Assembly (NCBI RefSeq): GCF_000429725.1
Contig: NZ_AUCK01000027.1
Span: 1 to 51,420 of the forward strand
Direction of reading: 5' to 3'
Source of the DNA: Alkalicoccus chagannorensis DSM 18086
GTDB taxonomy: Bacteria; Bacillota; Bacilli; Bacillales; Salisediminibacteriaceae
DNA length: 51,420 bases
The notes beneath the pieces are model-generated. The model made no database searches. It was not told the origin of the DNA and was given only the letters and a program-made list of their open reading frames with translations. Both the position numbers and the translations under genes were made by a program. How positions within the stretch are numbered: position 1 is the first letter of the stretch; each line of letters opens with the position of its first letter. Positions 8,279 to 16,933 of this stretch are shown one piece after another.

Positions 8279-9709
8279 ATGGAAAACAAAAAGACAGTCG
8301 TTGTTGGGGGCGGTATTACCGGCCTCAGCGCGGCTTATTTTTTAAATCAAAAAGGGATAGACATTGAACTGTATGAGGCCTCCGGAAGGCTTGGAGGCAG
8401 CATTTACACCGAACGGAAGGGTGGCTACGTGATTGAGCGCGGACCGGACTCGTTTCTGGCCCGGAAGCGGAGCCTGTACAACCTGGCCGCAGCGCTCGGA
8501 ATTGCCGACGAGCTGGAGACGACGAAAGCGGGCGCTTATATACTGCACCGCAAGAAGCTGCACCGGATCCCGGCGGGAGCAGTCATGGGCATTCCCACCA
8601 AGTGGCGGCCGTTTCTCTCCACCGGCCTATTCACCCCCGCCGGGAAACTGCGGGCGGCTATGGACATGGTTCTACCCGGATCCAGACAGGAAGAAGAAGA
8701 ATCGGTAGGTAGTTTCTTCCGCCGCCGGCTCGGCAATGAAGTGGTTGATCATATGATAGAACCGCTTCTATCCGGCGTTTATGCCGGTAACATTGATCAT
8801 CTCAGTCTCGAAGCGACCTTCCCTCAATTCCGGGAAGTAGAAGATCATCACCGCAGTCTCATCCTCGGCATGAAGAAGACGATGGGGGAGAAGGCGCCGG
8901 AACAGGATCCGATTCTGCTCGGCCCGGAACAGAAACCGGCCGGGATGTTTTTGACCTTCCGAAGGGGATTGGAAACGTTAACGGAGAAGCTGGCAGAGCA
9001 GCTGCCGAGTGAACGGGTGCATCTGCATGCGAAGCTGATTTCGCTGGAGAAAGAGGATGGCAGGTACCGCCTGCATTTTGCTGACGGATCTTCCACTACG
9101 GCAGATCACGTACTGATGACGCTCCGTCATCATGATGCAGCGCCGCTGTTCGAGGACCTTCCGTCCTTCCACGAGATGCAGCAGGTTCCCTCGACGTCGG
9201 TGGCCACCGCAGCGATGACGTTCCGCAAGTCCGACCTGCCGGAGATGGAGGGCAGCGGCTTTCTTGTACCAAAAAAAGAAGGGTACACGATTACAGCCTG
9301 TACGTGGACACACTTGAAGTGGCCGCATACAGCCCCCGAGGGCGGAGCTCTTCTCCGCGCTTATGTTGGACGGCCGGGCGAAGAGGCCGTCGTGGATGAA
9401 TCCGATGAGAAAATCAAAGAAATCGTACTCAAAGATCTGTTCTCGATCATGGGCGTGAAGGCGAAGCCGGAGCACGTATTTATTACACGCTACCGCAATG
9501 CCATGCCGCAGTACCAGATCGGTCATAAGCAGCGTCTGGATGAACTTCAGGCCGCCATGGAGGAAACGTATCCGGGTGTGGAGATTTTAGGTGCCAGTTT
9601 TCGAGGAATCGGGATGCCCGATTGTGTTACGCAGGCGGAAAAAGCGGCTTCCCGTATAGCGCACGCACAGCAGGCAGGTCCAACCGACGTACTGGAGAAG
9701 AAGCAGTAA
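8279..9709 (+). CDS. hemY: Coproporphyrinogen III oxidase, FAD-dependent (HemY/CgoX)
   Basis: A 476-residue flavoprotein oxidising coproporphyrinogen III to coproporphyrin III with oxygen. The N-terminal dinucleotide-binding motif VVGGGITGLSAAY (8-20) binds FAD, followed by ELYEASGRLGGSI, the second conserved FAD contact. The C-terminal GASFRGIGMPDC is typical of the family. It starts 4 bases after hemH with only a weak binding site (GGAAGTG), so translation is probably coupled. Earlier literature calls this protoporphyrinogen oxidase; in Gram-positive bacteria the preferred substrate is coproporphyrinogen. Last gene of the operon. Confidence 0.96.
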   Translation: MENKKTVVVGGGITGLSAAYFLNQKGIDIELYEASGRLGGSIYTERKGGYVIERGPDSFLARKRSLYNLAAALGIADELETTKAGAYILHRKKLHRIPAGAVMGIPTKWRPFLSTGLFTPAGKLRAAMDMVLPGSRQEEEESVGSFFRRRLGNEVVDHMIEPLLSGVYAGNIDHLSLEATFPQFREVEDHHRSLILGMKKTMGEKAPEQDPILLGPEQKPAGMFLTFRRGLETLTEKLAEQLPSERVHLHAKLISLEKEDGRYRLHFADGSSTTADHVLMTLRHHDAAPLFEDLPSFHEMQQVPSTSVATAAMTFRKSDLPEMEGSGFLVPKKEGYTITACTWTHLKWPHTAPEGGALLRAYVGRPGEEAVVDESDEKIKEIVLKDLFSIMGVKAKPEHVFITRYRNAMPQYQIGHKQRLDELQAAMEETYPGVEILGASFRGIGMPDCVTQAEKAASRIAHAQQAGPTDVLEKKQ

Positions 9710-9794
9710 CCTGGCCCGGGCCGCTTCCGTCGTAAGCGTCAATCAATACTCACAGAAACATGGCGCTGTGCCTGCCGTGCCGTTTTTTTGGTGA

Positions 9795-9838
9795 TGACCC
9801 CCTGAAAATCAAAGAAAGCATCTAACTTTCGGGGTGCA
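9795..9838. mobile_element. Possible stub of an IS3-family element (both ends, no body)
   Basis: TGACCCCCTGAAAA at the left and TCTAACTTTCGGGGTGCA at the right resemble the two inverted ends of IS150-type elements, brought together within 44 bases. It also folds as CCCC.GAAA/TTTC.GGGG. The likeness is from memory and short, so this is tentative. Confidence 0.3.
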
Positions 9839-9890
9839 CTGCTAATCGCGAAGCTGCCTTCATCCTGCAGTAACATCTTTCCTATAATCC

Positions 9891-9921
9891 AAAAAAAGCC
9901 GTCCGTGCTTGCACGGACGGC
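9891..9921 (-). terminator. Terminator of the ureohydrolase gene
   Basis: Perfect 11-bp hairpin GCCGTCCGTGC/GCACGGACGGC with a 2-nt loop. On the minus strand it is followed by a run of seven T, about 85 bases past the stop at 10008. Confidence 0.93.
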
Positions 9922-10007
9922 ATTCCTTATGTCAGGAATTGAGAAAGTGGGGGGAGTAGTAAATTACTTTCCCCTTTTTATGAACGATAAACGTAATTTT
10001 GACGATT

Positions 10008-10961
10008 TTATGAACTTTTTCTGCGCAGTGCTTCTCCTGCAAGGGCATAGAGGGCAACGAAGCTTGCGAAATGGGAGCTGAAATCGGTCGCATCCTGTTG
10101 AGGATAGACTTCGACGTAATCCATGCCGCAGACACCTCGGGAGGTCACTTCATGAACCATCTCCAGCAGTTCAAAAGAAGTCAGCCCATTGCCGTCGACA
10201 GGACCTCCGGGATTGTATGCGTGATCCAGCACATCGCTGCAGATACTCAAGTACACAGCGTCAGTCCCTGTTGAGGCGATTTCGTATGCTTCCGCTGCGG
10301 CTTCTCTCGGCCCTTGATGACGCCTGATATCGTGTATTGTTTTCGTCACTGCTCCGACATCGGAGGCGAGTTTTCCATTCTCGGGTTTATTCCGTGGACC
10401 GTGAATGCCGATATGAACAAGCGCTTCATTGACGACGCCTTCCGTTTCATACAATCGTGCGAAAGGGGCGCCCCGGCCGTATGGGTCTCCGTTGGAATGG
10501 AGGTTGTTGTCATAGTGGGCATCGAGGTGAATGATGCCGATTTTCTTTCCAGTCGTCTCCGTCAGTGATTTAACAATCGGATACGTAATCCCGTGATCTC
10601 CGCCGAACGCAAGCGGCCAGCTCGATCCTCCCCAGATGGTACCGGCAAAGTCCTCGATTTTCTCCATCGTTTCTTCTGGTTCGGCCGGTGTGACTGCCAC
10701 GTCGCCTTTGTCACCGATACGAAGGTGGCTGAAAACATCGATGTGATCGAGTTCAGGAAGGTAGCCGCTGTACCGGGCCGAATTCAGCCGGATGACTTTA
10801 GGACCGAGCTCACATCCCGTGTAGTCTCCCCAGGTCACGGCCCCTTCCCAGGGGACCCCGTAGACGATGACATCCATTTCGTTTTCCAGATTGGGGTTCT
10901 TCACCAGATTGGTCTGCTGGAGAAAGGGTGGTGTATTTCCATAGATTCGTTCGTTGGTCAT
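10008..10961 (-). CDS. Ureohydrolase (agmatinase/arginase superfamily) with variant metal motif
   Basis: A 317-residue protein of the binuclear-manganese ureohydrolase family, whose members release urea from agmatine, arginine, guanidinobutyrate or (with nickel) guanidine. Expected ligands are visible: GGDH (His123) and HLDAHYD (Asp147, His149, Asp151). The second aspartate cluster, normally S-x-D-x-D-x-x-D, reads SICSDVLD, so the first ligand is Cys241 while Asp243 is kept. YVEVYPQQD near the C-terminus supplies the usual guanidinium-side glutamate. The ATG at 10961 has AAGGAGG upstream. It stands alone, divergent from spo0B. Family is secure; substrate and even urea release are not. It may be a distinct subfamily rather than a damaged agmatinase. 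Confidence 0.85.
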   Translation of the reverse strand: MTNERIYGNTPPFLQQTNLVKNPNLENEMDVIVYGVPWEGAVTWGDYTGCELGPKVIRLNSARYSGYLPELDHIDVFSHLRIGDKGDVAVTPAEPEETMEKIEDFAGTIWGGSSWPLAFGGDHGITYPIVKSLTETTGKKIGIIHLDAHYDNNLHSNGDPYGRGAPFARLYETEGVVNEALVHIGIHGPRNKPENGKLASDVGAVTKTIHDIRRHQGPREAAAEAYEIASTGTDAVYLSICSDVLDHAYNPGGPVDGNGLTSFELLEMVHEVTSRGVCGMDYVEVYPQQDATDFSSHFASFVALYALAGEALRRKSS

Positions 10962-11072
10962 TGATAGTCCTCCTTCAAGTATCTCTCCCTTTCATGATAG
11001 ACGATATTGGGCAAAAACAAACGCATGGAAGAAAAAATTTTCTGTCGCCCTTTCTTGTGTTATGATAGAAGG

Positions 11073-11121
11073 TATTGTTCAATACGATCTGTGCTATACT
11101 AAATACCGTAATATTTACGGT
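11073..11121 (+). promoter_or_regulatory. spo0B promoter with inverted repeat at the start point
   Basis: TATTGT (11073-11078), 16-base spacer, TATACT (11095-11100). A perfect repeat ACCGTAA-TAT-TTACGGT (11105-11121) covers the expected transcription start, 3 bases ahead of the spo0B ribosome binding site. It could be an operator or a 5' hairpin. Confidence 0.5.
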
Positions 11122-11134
11122 CAGGAGAGATAGA

Positions 11135-11656
11135 ATGGACGATGAGCAGTTTATCCGCATGCTCAGTAATTACAGACACGATGTGATGAATGATATACAG
11201 CTGATTAAAGCCTATACGTCAATGGGAGAGACAGACCGCATCGAGCACGTCATAACAGATATGACCCAGCGGGCGATGCATGAAAGCAGACTCAGCCGGA
11301 TGCAGGCGCCCAGACTCGCCCGGGAACTGCTCACCTATAACTGGCGCTCGCCCGTTTTTCCGGTGCACGTGGAAGTGGCGGGAGAAGCGGACTGGTCTGA
11401 TGTGGAGGGACTGGCGCTTCAGTGCATTCACCGGATTACGACGGTCCTGGAGGGCTTTACCGGACGCGCAGGAGACTCTGCCCTGGATATCCTGCTCGAC
11501 AACAGCCGGCAGCGGGTCATGCTGATCGAAGCTTCGGCAGAAGAAGGACTGACACAGACTGCTTCCCTGCTTCCCGATGTTGTGGAGCAGACGAGTAGTT
11601 ATGTCTGTATCCGGGTGAACCTGGATTCCCCGGAGACGCGCGCAAAGTGGAAATAA
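11135..11656 (+). CDS. spo0B: Sporulation initiation phosphotransferase Spo0B
   Basis: Phosphorelay protein that takes the phosphoryl group from Spo0F and passes it to Spo0A, committing the cell to sporulation. The 173-residue product has the phosphoacceptor His15 in NYRHDVMNDIQLIKAY, which matches the RHDWMNxLQLIKG helix of B. subtilis Spo0B. The remainder resembles a degenerate histidine-kinase ATPase fold without ATP motifs. The ATG at 11135 follows CAGGAGAG; the open frame extends upstream but the predicted promoter lies in that extension. Sequence outside the helix diverges quickly in this family, so the neighbouring obg-pheB-pheA order supports the call. It shows that the host is, or descends from, a spore former. 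Confidence 0.93.
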   Translation: MDDEQFIRMLSNYRHDVMNDIQLIKAYTSMGETDRIEHVITDMTQRAMHESRLSRMQAPRLARELLTYNWRSPVFPVHVEVAGEADWSDVEGLALQCIHRITTVLEGFTGRAGDSALDILLDNSRQRVMLIEASAEEGLTQTASLLPDVVEQTSSYVCIRVNLDSPETRAKWK

Positions 11657-11680
11657 GATGAAAAGAATCGAGGGATTCCT

Positions 11681-12961
11681 ATGTTTGTAGATAAGGTTAA
11701 TATATTTATTAAAGCCGGAGACGGCGGTAACGGAATGGTGGCTTTCCGACGGGAGAAGTATGTTCCGAACGGGGGACCTGCCGGCGGGGACGGCGGAAAA
11801 GGCGCCGATGTCACGTTCCAGGTGGATGAAGGACTGCGCACCTTAATGGATTTCCGCTATCAGCGTCACTTTAAGGCTCCTCACGGGGAGCACGGGATGC
11901 CGAAAAAAATGCACGGGAAAAGTCATAAAGGGATGATTGTCATGGTTCCGCCGGGTACTACGCTGCTGGATAAAACAACAGGCGAAGTCATCGCGGACCT
12001 GACCGAGCACGGGCAGCAGGCTGTCGCAGCCCGTGGTGGACGAGGAGGCCGCGGAAACGCGCGATTTGCCACACCGTCCAATCCAACACCGGAAATTGCA
12101 GAGAACGGGGAGCCCGGTCAGGAAAAAGAACTGACACTGGAACTGAAAGTGCTGGCTGATGCCGGTCTGGTAGGATTTCCAAGCGTCGGAAAATCCACCC
12201 TGCTCTCCGTTGTCTCGGCAGCAAAGCCGAAGATCGGGGATTACCACTTTACGACGATTGCCCCGAATCTCGGTGTCGTAGAGACGGAAGACCGCCGCAG
12301 TTTCGTCATGGCGGACCTTCCTGGATTAATCGAAGGTGCCCACAGCGGTGTCGGTCTCGGTCATCAATTCCTGCGTCACATTGAACGAACGAGAGTCATT
12401 ATCCATGTCATCGACATGAGCGGCATGGAAGGCCGCGACCCATATGAAGACTACATGACGATCAACAAGGAGCTGGAAGAGTACAACATGCGCCTGCAGG
12501 AACGTCCGCAGCTCGTCGTAGCGAACAAAATGGATCTGCCGGATGCGGAAGCCCACCTCGAATTGTTCCGTGAACAAGTCGGCAGCGATGTAACCATCTT
12601 TCCGGTCTCGGCCGTGACGAAAGACGGTCTGCAGGCCCTCCTTCGTGCAGCAGCGGATACGATTGAGTCAACGCCGGAATTCCCGCTTTACGAAGAAGAT
12701 ACAGACCAGCGTGTCGTATACAAATATACAAAGAAAGATGATCCATTTGTGGTTGAACGGGAGTCGGACGGCAGCTTCACGATTTCCGGGCATGAGATTG
12801 AAACACAGTTCAAGATGACGAACTTCGACCGGCATGATTCCGTCCAGCGGTTCTCCCGAAGAATGCGGAAGATGGGTATCGACGACAGGCTGCGGGAACT
12901 GGGCGCAGTCGACGGGGATACTGTACGGATTCTGGAGTATGAATTCGAGTTTATCGAATAA
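11681..12961 (+). CDS. obg: GTPase Obg (ObgE/CgtA)
   Basis: Essential GTPase associated with the 50S ribosomal subunit, also tied to the stringent and general stress responses. The 426 residues comprise the glycine-rich Obg fold (1-158), the GTPase domain with G1 GFPSVGKS (165-172), G3 DLPG followed by the switch region [18 protein letters not shown], and G4 NKMD, then the C-terminal OCT domain present in Bacillus homologues. It follows spo0B by 24 bases and is probably co-transcribed with it, as in B. subtilis. There the genes for L21 and L27 lie upstream of spo0B; they are absent here. Confidence 0.97.
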   Translation: MFVDKVNIFIKAGDGGNGMVAFRREKYVPNGGPAGGDGGKGADVTFQVDEGLRTLMDFRYQRHFKAPHGEHGMPKKMHGKSHKGMIVMVPPGTTLLDKTTGEVIADLTEHGQQAVAARGGRGGRGNARFATPSNPTPEIAENGEPGQEKELTLELKVLADAGLVGFPSVGKSTLLSVVSAAKPKIGDYHFTTIAPNLGVVETEDRRSFVMADLPGLIEGAHSGVGLGHQFLRHIERTRVIIHVIDMSGMEGRDPYEDYMTINKELEEYNMRLQERPQLVVANKMDLPDAEAHLELFREQVGSDVTIFPVSAVTKDGLQALLRAAADTIESTPEFPLYEEDTDQRVVYKYTKKDDPFVVERESDGSFTISGHEIETQFKMTNFDRHDSVQRFSRRMRKMGIDDRLRELGAVDGDTVRILEYEFEFIE

Positions 12962-13013
12962 ACACGAATGAGCTGACGGCCCGGCAGTTTCCGCCTGCAA
13001 TGTCCTGCTCCAG

Positions 13014-13042
13014 TAGACAAACGTTTCCCATTAGTATACAAT
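13014..13042 (+). promoter_or_regulatory. Promoter of pheB-pheA
   Basis: TAGACA (13014-13019), 17-base spacer, TACAAT (13037-13042), about 80 bases after the obg stop. The predicted start near 13049 lies downstream of the GTG at 13043, so translation must begin later, at 13082. Confidence 0.75.
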
Positions 13043-13081
13043 GTGGTTCTAGAATGCAGACTACAGGACGGTGAATCAGCG

Positions 13082-13531
13082 GTGATAAGACGCTCCGATC
13101 AATTTTACCTCGTCCGGGAAGACATGCTTTCCGAGGCGATGCTGAAAACAGTAGAGGCGAAAAGGCTCCTTGAGAGCGAAGAGGCGGATACGATCAATGA
13201 TGCGGTACAGCATGTCGAGCTCAGCCGCAGTGCCTTCTATAAATATAAAGACGGCATCTTCCCGTTTCATACGATGGTGAAAGAAAAAATTATTACACTG
13301 ACGATTCACCTGCAGGACCAGTCAGGCGCTCTGTCGCGTCTGCTTTCGATGGTGGCTCAAACAGGCGCGAATGTGCTGACCATCAATCAGACGATTCCGC
13401 TGCAGGGTCGTGCGCAGATCACGCTCACGATAGAAACAGCAGCAATGACAGCGGATGTCACCGGACTTCTGGATCAGATGGAGAAACTGGAAGCCGTTCA
13501 GAAAGTCGAAGTCGTCGGATCCGGCGCGTAA
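13082..13531 (+). CDS. pheB: ACT-domain protein PheB
   Basis: A 149-residue protein of the PheB/UPF0735 family: an N-terminal helical domain starting FYLVREDML and a C-terminal ACT domain (about 72-145) with ITLTIHLQDQSGALS, a fold that usually binds amino acids. It is expected to sense phenylalanine or another amino acid in connection with pheA, but its biochemical role is unproven. I start at GTG 13082 because it aligns with the family N-terminus and lies downstream of the predicted promoter. AGGACGG upstream is a modest binding site. The pheA start lies 19 bases further on. Confidence 0.85.
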   Translation: MIRRSDQFYLVREDMLSEAMLKTVEAKRLLESEEADTINDAVQHVELSRSAFYKYKDGIFPFHTMVKEKIITLTIHLQDQSGALSRLLSMVAQTGANVLTINQTIPLQGRAQITLTIETAAMTADVTGLLDQMEKLEAVQKVEVVGSGA

Positions 13532-13550
13532 AAAGGAGAGAGACAGCAGC

Positions 13551-14444
13551 ATGGAAAAAGTAGCATACCTCGGACCGAAAGGATCGTTTACAGAAGCGGC
13601 AGCAGCTACACTTCTGCCACATGCCGACCGTGTACCTTACCGCACCATCCCGGATACGATGGATGCGGTGGCGCAGGAGGAAGTGGAACAGGCAGTCGTG
13701 CCGATGGAGAATGCCATCGAGGGATCTGTTAATATAACGCTCGATTATTTCATTCACCATCAGCGCATGAATATGGCCGCTGAAATTGAAGCTCCGATTG
13801 AACAGCACCTGCTGACCGGACGTGGGAATGACTGGAAATCAGTAAAGACGGTCTATTCCCATCCACAGGCCGTGGCCCAGTGCCACCAGTTTCTCAGGGA
13901 CTGGCTGCCGGAGGCGGAAATTTCCTATACGAGCTCAACAGCATCAGCAGCAAAACACGTAGCGGACCATCCGGATGAGCAGGCCGCGGCCATTGCCAAT
14001 GACATTGCGGCGGAAGCGTACGGTCTGGACATAGCTCAGCCGAAAATCAACGACTATGACCATAACAGAACCCGCTTTCTGCTTCTAACAAAGGAAAATG
14101 ATCCATTTCTTCATCCAAAGATTACGGATGAAACGATGTTTAAAACATCGATGATGGTGAGTTTATCTTCGGACTTTGCTGGTGCCCTTCATCAAGTACT
14201 GGCGGCGTTTTCCTGGAGAAGGATCAACCTGGTCCGTATTGAATCCCGCCCGACAAAAACGGGATTGGGCAATTACTTTTTCATTATCGATGCTGCGATG
14301 AAGCAGGATGACGTCCTCATTCCATCCGTTATGGAAGAATTGAAGGCACTCGGGTGCGGCGTTCATCTGCTGGGCTCCTACCCGTGCTTTACGTGGGAAA
14401 CATTGAACGGGGCGCGGGCAGTAGCTGAAGTGAAGCAGCGGTAG
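13551..14444 (+). CDS. pheA: Prephenate dehydratase
   Basis: Converts prephenate to phenylpyruvate in phenylalanine synthesis. The 297-residue monofunctional enzyme (no chorismate mutase domain) begins MEKVAYLGPKGSFTE, has PMENAIEGSV at 51-60 and the catalytic TRF at 174-176. Its C-terminal ACT domain carries ESRPTK, the phenylalanine-binding feedback site. AAAGGAGAG precedes the ATG at 13551. It shares a transcript with pheB and ends before a clear terminator, so pheB-pheA forms a two-gene unit with its own promoter. Confidence 0.96.
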   Translation: MEKVAYLGPKGSFTEAAAATLLPHADRVPYRTIPDTMDAVAQEEVEQAVVPMENAIEGSVNITLDYFIHHQRMNMAAEIEAPIEQHLLTGRGNDWKSVKTVYSHPQAVAQCHQFLRDWLPEAEISYTSSTASAAKHVADHPDEQAAAIANDIAAEAYGLDIAQPKINDYDHNRTRFLLLTKENDPFLHPKITDETMFKTSMMVSLSSDFAGALHQVLAAFSWRRINLVRIESRPTKTGLGNYFFIIDAAMKQDDVLIPSVMEELKALGCGVHLLGSYPCFTWETLNGARAVAEVKQR

Positions 14445-14453
14445 CGGCAGTAT

Positions 14454-14484
14454 ATCTCTTTCCGGACAGCGGAAAGGGATTTTT
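14454..14484 (+). terminator. Terminator of pheB-pheA
   Basis: ATCTCTTTCCG (14454-14464) pairs with CGGAAAGGGAT (14470-14480) and is followed by TTTT. Confidence 0.85.
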
Positions 14485-14514
14485 CTGCGCATACCGGACG
14501 AGGAGGAGATTGTT

Positions 14515-15240
14515 GTGGCAGGACATTCCAAATGGAACAACATCAAAAGAAGAAAAGGGGCGCAGGATCAGAAGCGTGCAAAGGTCTTCACCCGAATTTC
14601 CAAAGAAATTCATCAGGCTGCCCGAAACGGCGGAGATAACCTTGAGACGAACGCCGCGCTGAAAATGGCCGTAGACAAAGCGAAACAGGCCAACATGCCG
14701 AACGACAACATCGAACGGACAATTCAAAAAGCTGTCGGCAATGTCGAAGGAGTTTCCTATGAAGAAGTGACGTACGAAGGCTATGCGCCCCACGGAGCAG
14801 CGGTCTTTGTCGAAGTGCTGACGGAAAACCGGAACCGTTCTGCAGCGGAGGTTCGGCTCGCTTTTAATAAAAACGGAGGAAATCTCGGCGCAGACGGCTG
14901 TGTCTCGTTTATGTTCCAGCGGAAAGGCTATCTGCTGTTCGAGAAAACGGCGGATGTGGATGAAGAGGAACTGCTGCTGGATGCGATAGAAGCAGGCGCA
15001 GAGGATGTTGTGTTTGAGGAGGAAGTGGTTGAAATCTTCACTGCTATGACGGCGTTCCATGAAGTAAAAGAAGCTCTGGGGGAACCGGAGGGACTTCGTT
15101 TGGAAACATCGGAACTGACGATGATCCCGGATACCACGACGCCGCTGGATGACGCACAGGCTGAAGACGTGGTGAAACTGCTGGAAGCACTGGAAGACTG
15201 CGATGACGTGCAGCATGTGGCCCACAACGCAGAGCTGTAA
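14515..15240 (+). CDS. yebC: YebC/PmpR-family (TACO1) translation factor
   Basis: A 241-residue cytosolic protein starting MAGHSKWNNIKRRKGAQD, the hallmark of the family. It has the three-domain acidic-cleft architecture and NGGNLGADGCVSFMF in the middle. Once annotated as a transcriptional regulator, the family is now also linked to relief of ribosome stalling at proline-rich sequences. GTG 14515 is preceded by GAGGAGGAG. It is immediately upstream of ruvA but separated from it by a likely promoter. In B. subtilis the orthologue (yrbC) is also near ruvAB, with bofC and csbX between, absent here. Confidence 0.95.
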   Translation: MAGHSKWNNIKRRKGAQDQKRAKVFTRISKEIHQAARNGGDNLETNAALKMAVDKAKQANMPNDNIERTIQKAVGNVEGVSYEEVTYEGYAPHGAAVFVEVLTENRNRSAAEVRLAFNKNGGNLGADGCVSFMFQRKGYLLFEKTADVDEEELLLDAIEAGAEDVVFEEEVVEIFTAMTAFHEVKEALGEPEGLRLETSELTMIPDTTTPLDDAQAEDVVKLLEALEDCDDVQHVAHNAEL

Positions 15241-15244
15241 CGGC

Positions 15245-15273
15245 TGGTCACTGCCGCGGGCGTGTGCTAAAAT
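15245..15273 (+). promoter_or_regulatory. Candidate promoter of ruvA-ruvB
   Basis: TGGTCA (15245-15250), 17-base spacer, extended -10 TGCTAAAAT ending at 15273. The -35 box is a poor match, but the TGn extension compensates. Confidence 0.55.
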
Positions 15274-15312
15274 GGAATAGGTGTTCGTAGAAAAATAGTG
15301 GGGGAACTGATC

Positions 15313-15906
15313 ATGATTGAATGTATCACCGGCAGTGTCATCCATCAGGAAGCAGATACCGTCGTGGTCGAGAACCATGGCATCGGTTATCAGATTCACT
15401 GCGGAAATCCATATCGATACGAGAAAAACGAAACCATTACGATGTTTACGTACCAACATGTGAAAGAAGACGACATCCGTCTGTTCGGCTTTCAGCACCG
15501 GGAAGAACGCCGGCTGTTCGAAAAGCTGCTGCAAGTTTCCGGAATCGGACCCAAAGGGGCACTTGCGATTGCAGGATCTGAACAGCCGGGCCGGATCGTC
15601 GAAGCTGTAGAGCAGGAGGACGACGTCTACTTGACGAAATTCCCCGGAGTCGGCAAGAAAACGGCCCGCCAGATCATTCTTGATCTGAAAGGGAAAGTCT
15701 CCGAAATTGTCCCTACGCTGACCGAAGGACTGTTCGCAGCACCGCCGCAGGAGGAGCACAGTGCTTTGTCTGAAGCACTTGAAGCTCTGCAGGCACTCGG
15801 CTACACCGAGAAAGAGATCAAGCGGGTGAAGCCGATGCTGGCTCAGGAAGAGCGGACGACGGATGCCCACATTAAAGAAGCATTGAAGCTGATGCTGAAT
15901 ACATAA
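15313..15906 (+). CDS. ruvA: Holliday junction branch-migration protein RuvA
   Basis: Tetrameric DNA-binding subunit that holds the Holliday junction and loads RuvB. The 197-residue product has the N-terminal OB fold ([10 protein letters not shown] to about 63), helix-hairpin-helix motifs [13 protein letters not shown] (near 72-84) and [12 protein letters not shown] (near 107-118), and the C-terminal RuvB-contacting domain (about 150-197). I prefer ATG 15313 over the in-frame GTG at 15298 because it matches the family start and has GGGGGAA 8 bases upstream. ruvB follows after 19 bases. Confidence 0.96.
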   Translation: MIECITGSVIHQEADTVVVENHGIGYQIHCGNPYRYEKNETITMFTYQHVKEDDIRLFGFQHREERRLFEKLLQVSGIGPKGALAIAGSEQPGRIVEAVEQEDDVYLTKFPGVGKKTARQIILDLKGKVSEIVPTLTEGLFAAPPQEEHSALSEALEALQALGYTEKEIKRVKPMLAQEERTTDAHIKEALKLMLNT

Positions 15907-15925
15907 CGATAGAGGAGGAACCGGG

Positions 15926-16933
15926 ATGGAGGACCGCGTCGTCGATGGAAAAGTGCTGAACCAGGAAGCAGAAGACGAGAAAAGCCTGCGTCCGCAGCGG
16001 CTGAATCAGTATATCGGGCAGGATGCGGTAAAAGAAAACCTGCGCGTCTTTATTGATGCCGCGATGATGCGCGGGGAAAGCCTGGACCACGTACTGCTCT
16101 ATGGTCCGCCGGGACTCGGAAAGACGACGCTCGCTGCCATTATCGCAAATGAGATGGGGGTGCAGCTTCGTACTACCTCGGGACCTGCAGTGGAACGGCC
16201 GGGAGATCTTGCAGCGATTGTGACAGCACTGGAGCCCGGGGATGTCCTCTTTATAGATGAAATCCACCGTCTGCCGCGGGCAGTAGAAGAAGTGCTTTAT
16301 CCGGCGATGGAAGATTTCTTCCTCGACATTGTGATAGGGAAAGGCCCCTCCGCCCGTTCGGTCCAGCTGGAGCTGCCGCCATTTACGCTTGTAGGAGCAA
16401 CGACGAGAGCCGGAATGCTGTCCGCCCCCCTGAGGGATCGTTTCGGGGTGATGAGCCGGCTCGAATATTATGAACCGAAGGACCTGGAAGACATCGTTCA
16501 CCGTACATCAGATGTGCTGCAGACCGAGATTGATGCCACGGCAGCAGAAGAAGTGTCCCGGCGCTCCCGAGGAACCCCGAGAATTGCCAACCGCCTGCTG
16601 CGGCGGATCCGGGATTTTGCCCAGGTGCGCGGAGACGGGACGATAACAGATCAGGTTACCCGGGAAGCGCTGGATCTGCTGCAGGTAGATACCCTCGGAC
16701 TCGATGAAGTCGACTATAAATTGCTTTACGCCCTGATGGACCGTTTTAAAGGAGGTCCTGCCGGGCTTGATACACTGGCAGCAACGATAGGGGAGGAATC
16801 CCATACCGTCGAGGACGTGTACGAACCTTACTTGATGCAGATCGGATTTCTGCAGCGTACGCCGCGCGGACGTGTGCTCACACCGATGGTATACGACCAC
16901 TTTCAACGGGAGGTGCCGGCGGAATGGAAATAG
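15926..16933 (+). CDS. ruvB: Holliday junction helicase RuvB
   Basis: AAA+ hexameric motor driving branch migration with RuvA. The 335 residues include Walker A GPPGLGKT (60-67), Walker B DEIHRL, sensor 1 VGATTRAG and arginine-finger region LRDRFGV, then a winged-helix DNA-binding domain at the C-terminus. GAGGAGGAACC precedes the ATG. No RuvC is nearby, as expected for Bacillota, which use RecU. The last 10 bases overlap the next gene, so the DUF2905 protein is probably translationally coupled. Confidence 0.98.
   Translation: MEDRVVDGKVLNQEAEDEKSLRPQRLNQYIGQDAVKENLRVFIDAAMMRGESLDHVLLYGPPGLGKTTLAAIIANEMGVQLRTTSGPAVERPGDLAAIVTALEPGDVLFIDEIHRLPRAVEEVLYPAMEDFFLDIVIGKGPSARSVQLELPPFTLVGATTRAGMLSAPLRDRFGVMSRLEYYEPKDLEDIVHRTSDVLQTEIDATAAEEVSRRSRGTPRIANRLLRRIRDFAQVRGDGTITDQVTREALDLLQVDTLGLDEVDYKLLYALMDRFKGGPAGLDTLAATIGEESHTVEDVYEPYLMQIGFLQRTPRGRVLTPMVYDHFQREVPAEWK

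Noticed and set aside
7312-8289. 325-codon minus-strand frame opposite hemH
   Set aside because: Mirror of a gene whose catalytic residues are intact; no independent support.
13043-13081. GTG 13043 as the pheB start
   Set aside because: It lies at the 3' edge of the -10 box and upstream of the expected transcription start; GTG 13082 fits the family N-terminus.
14389-15870. 493-codon open frame on the minus strand across yebC and ruvA
   Set aside because: Antisense to two well-recognised genes; no ribosome binding site or recognisable domain, and its Phe/Cys/Arg-rich composition is that of a complementary frame.
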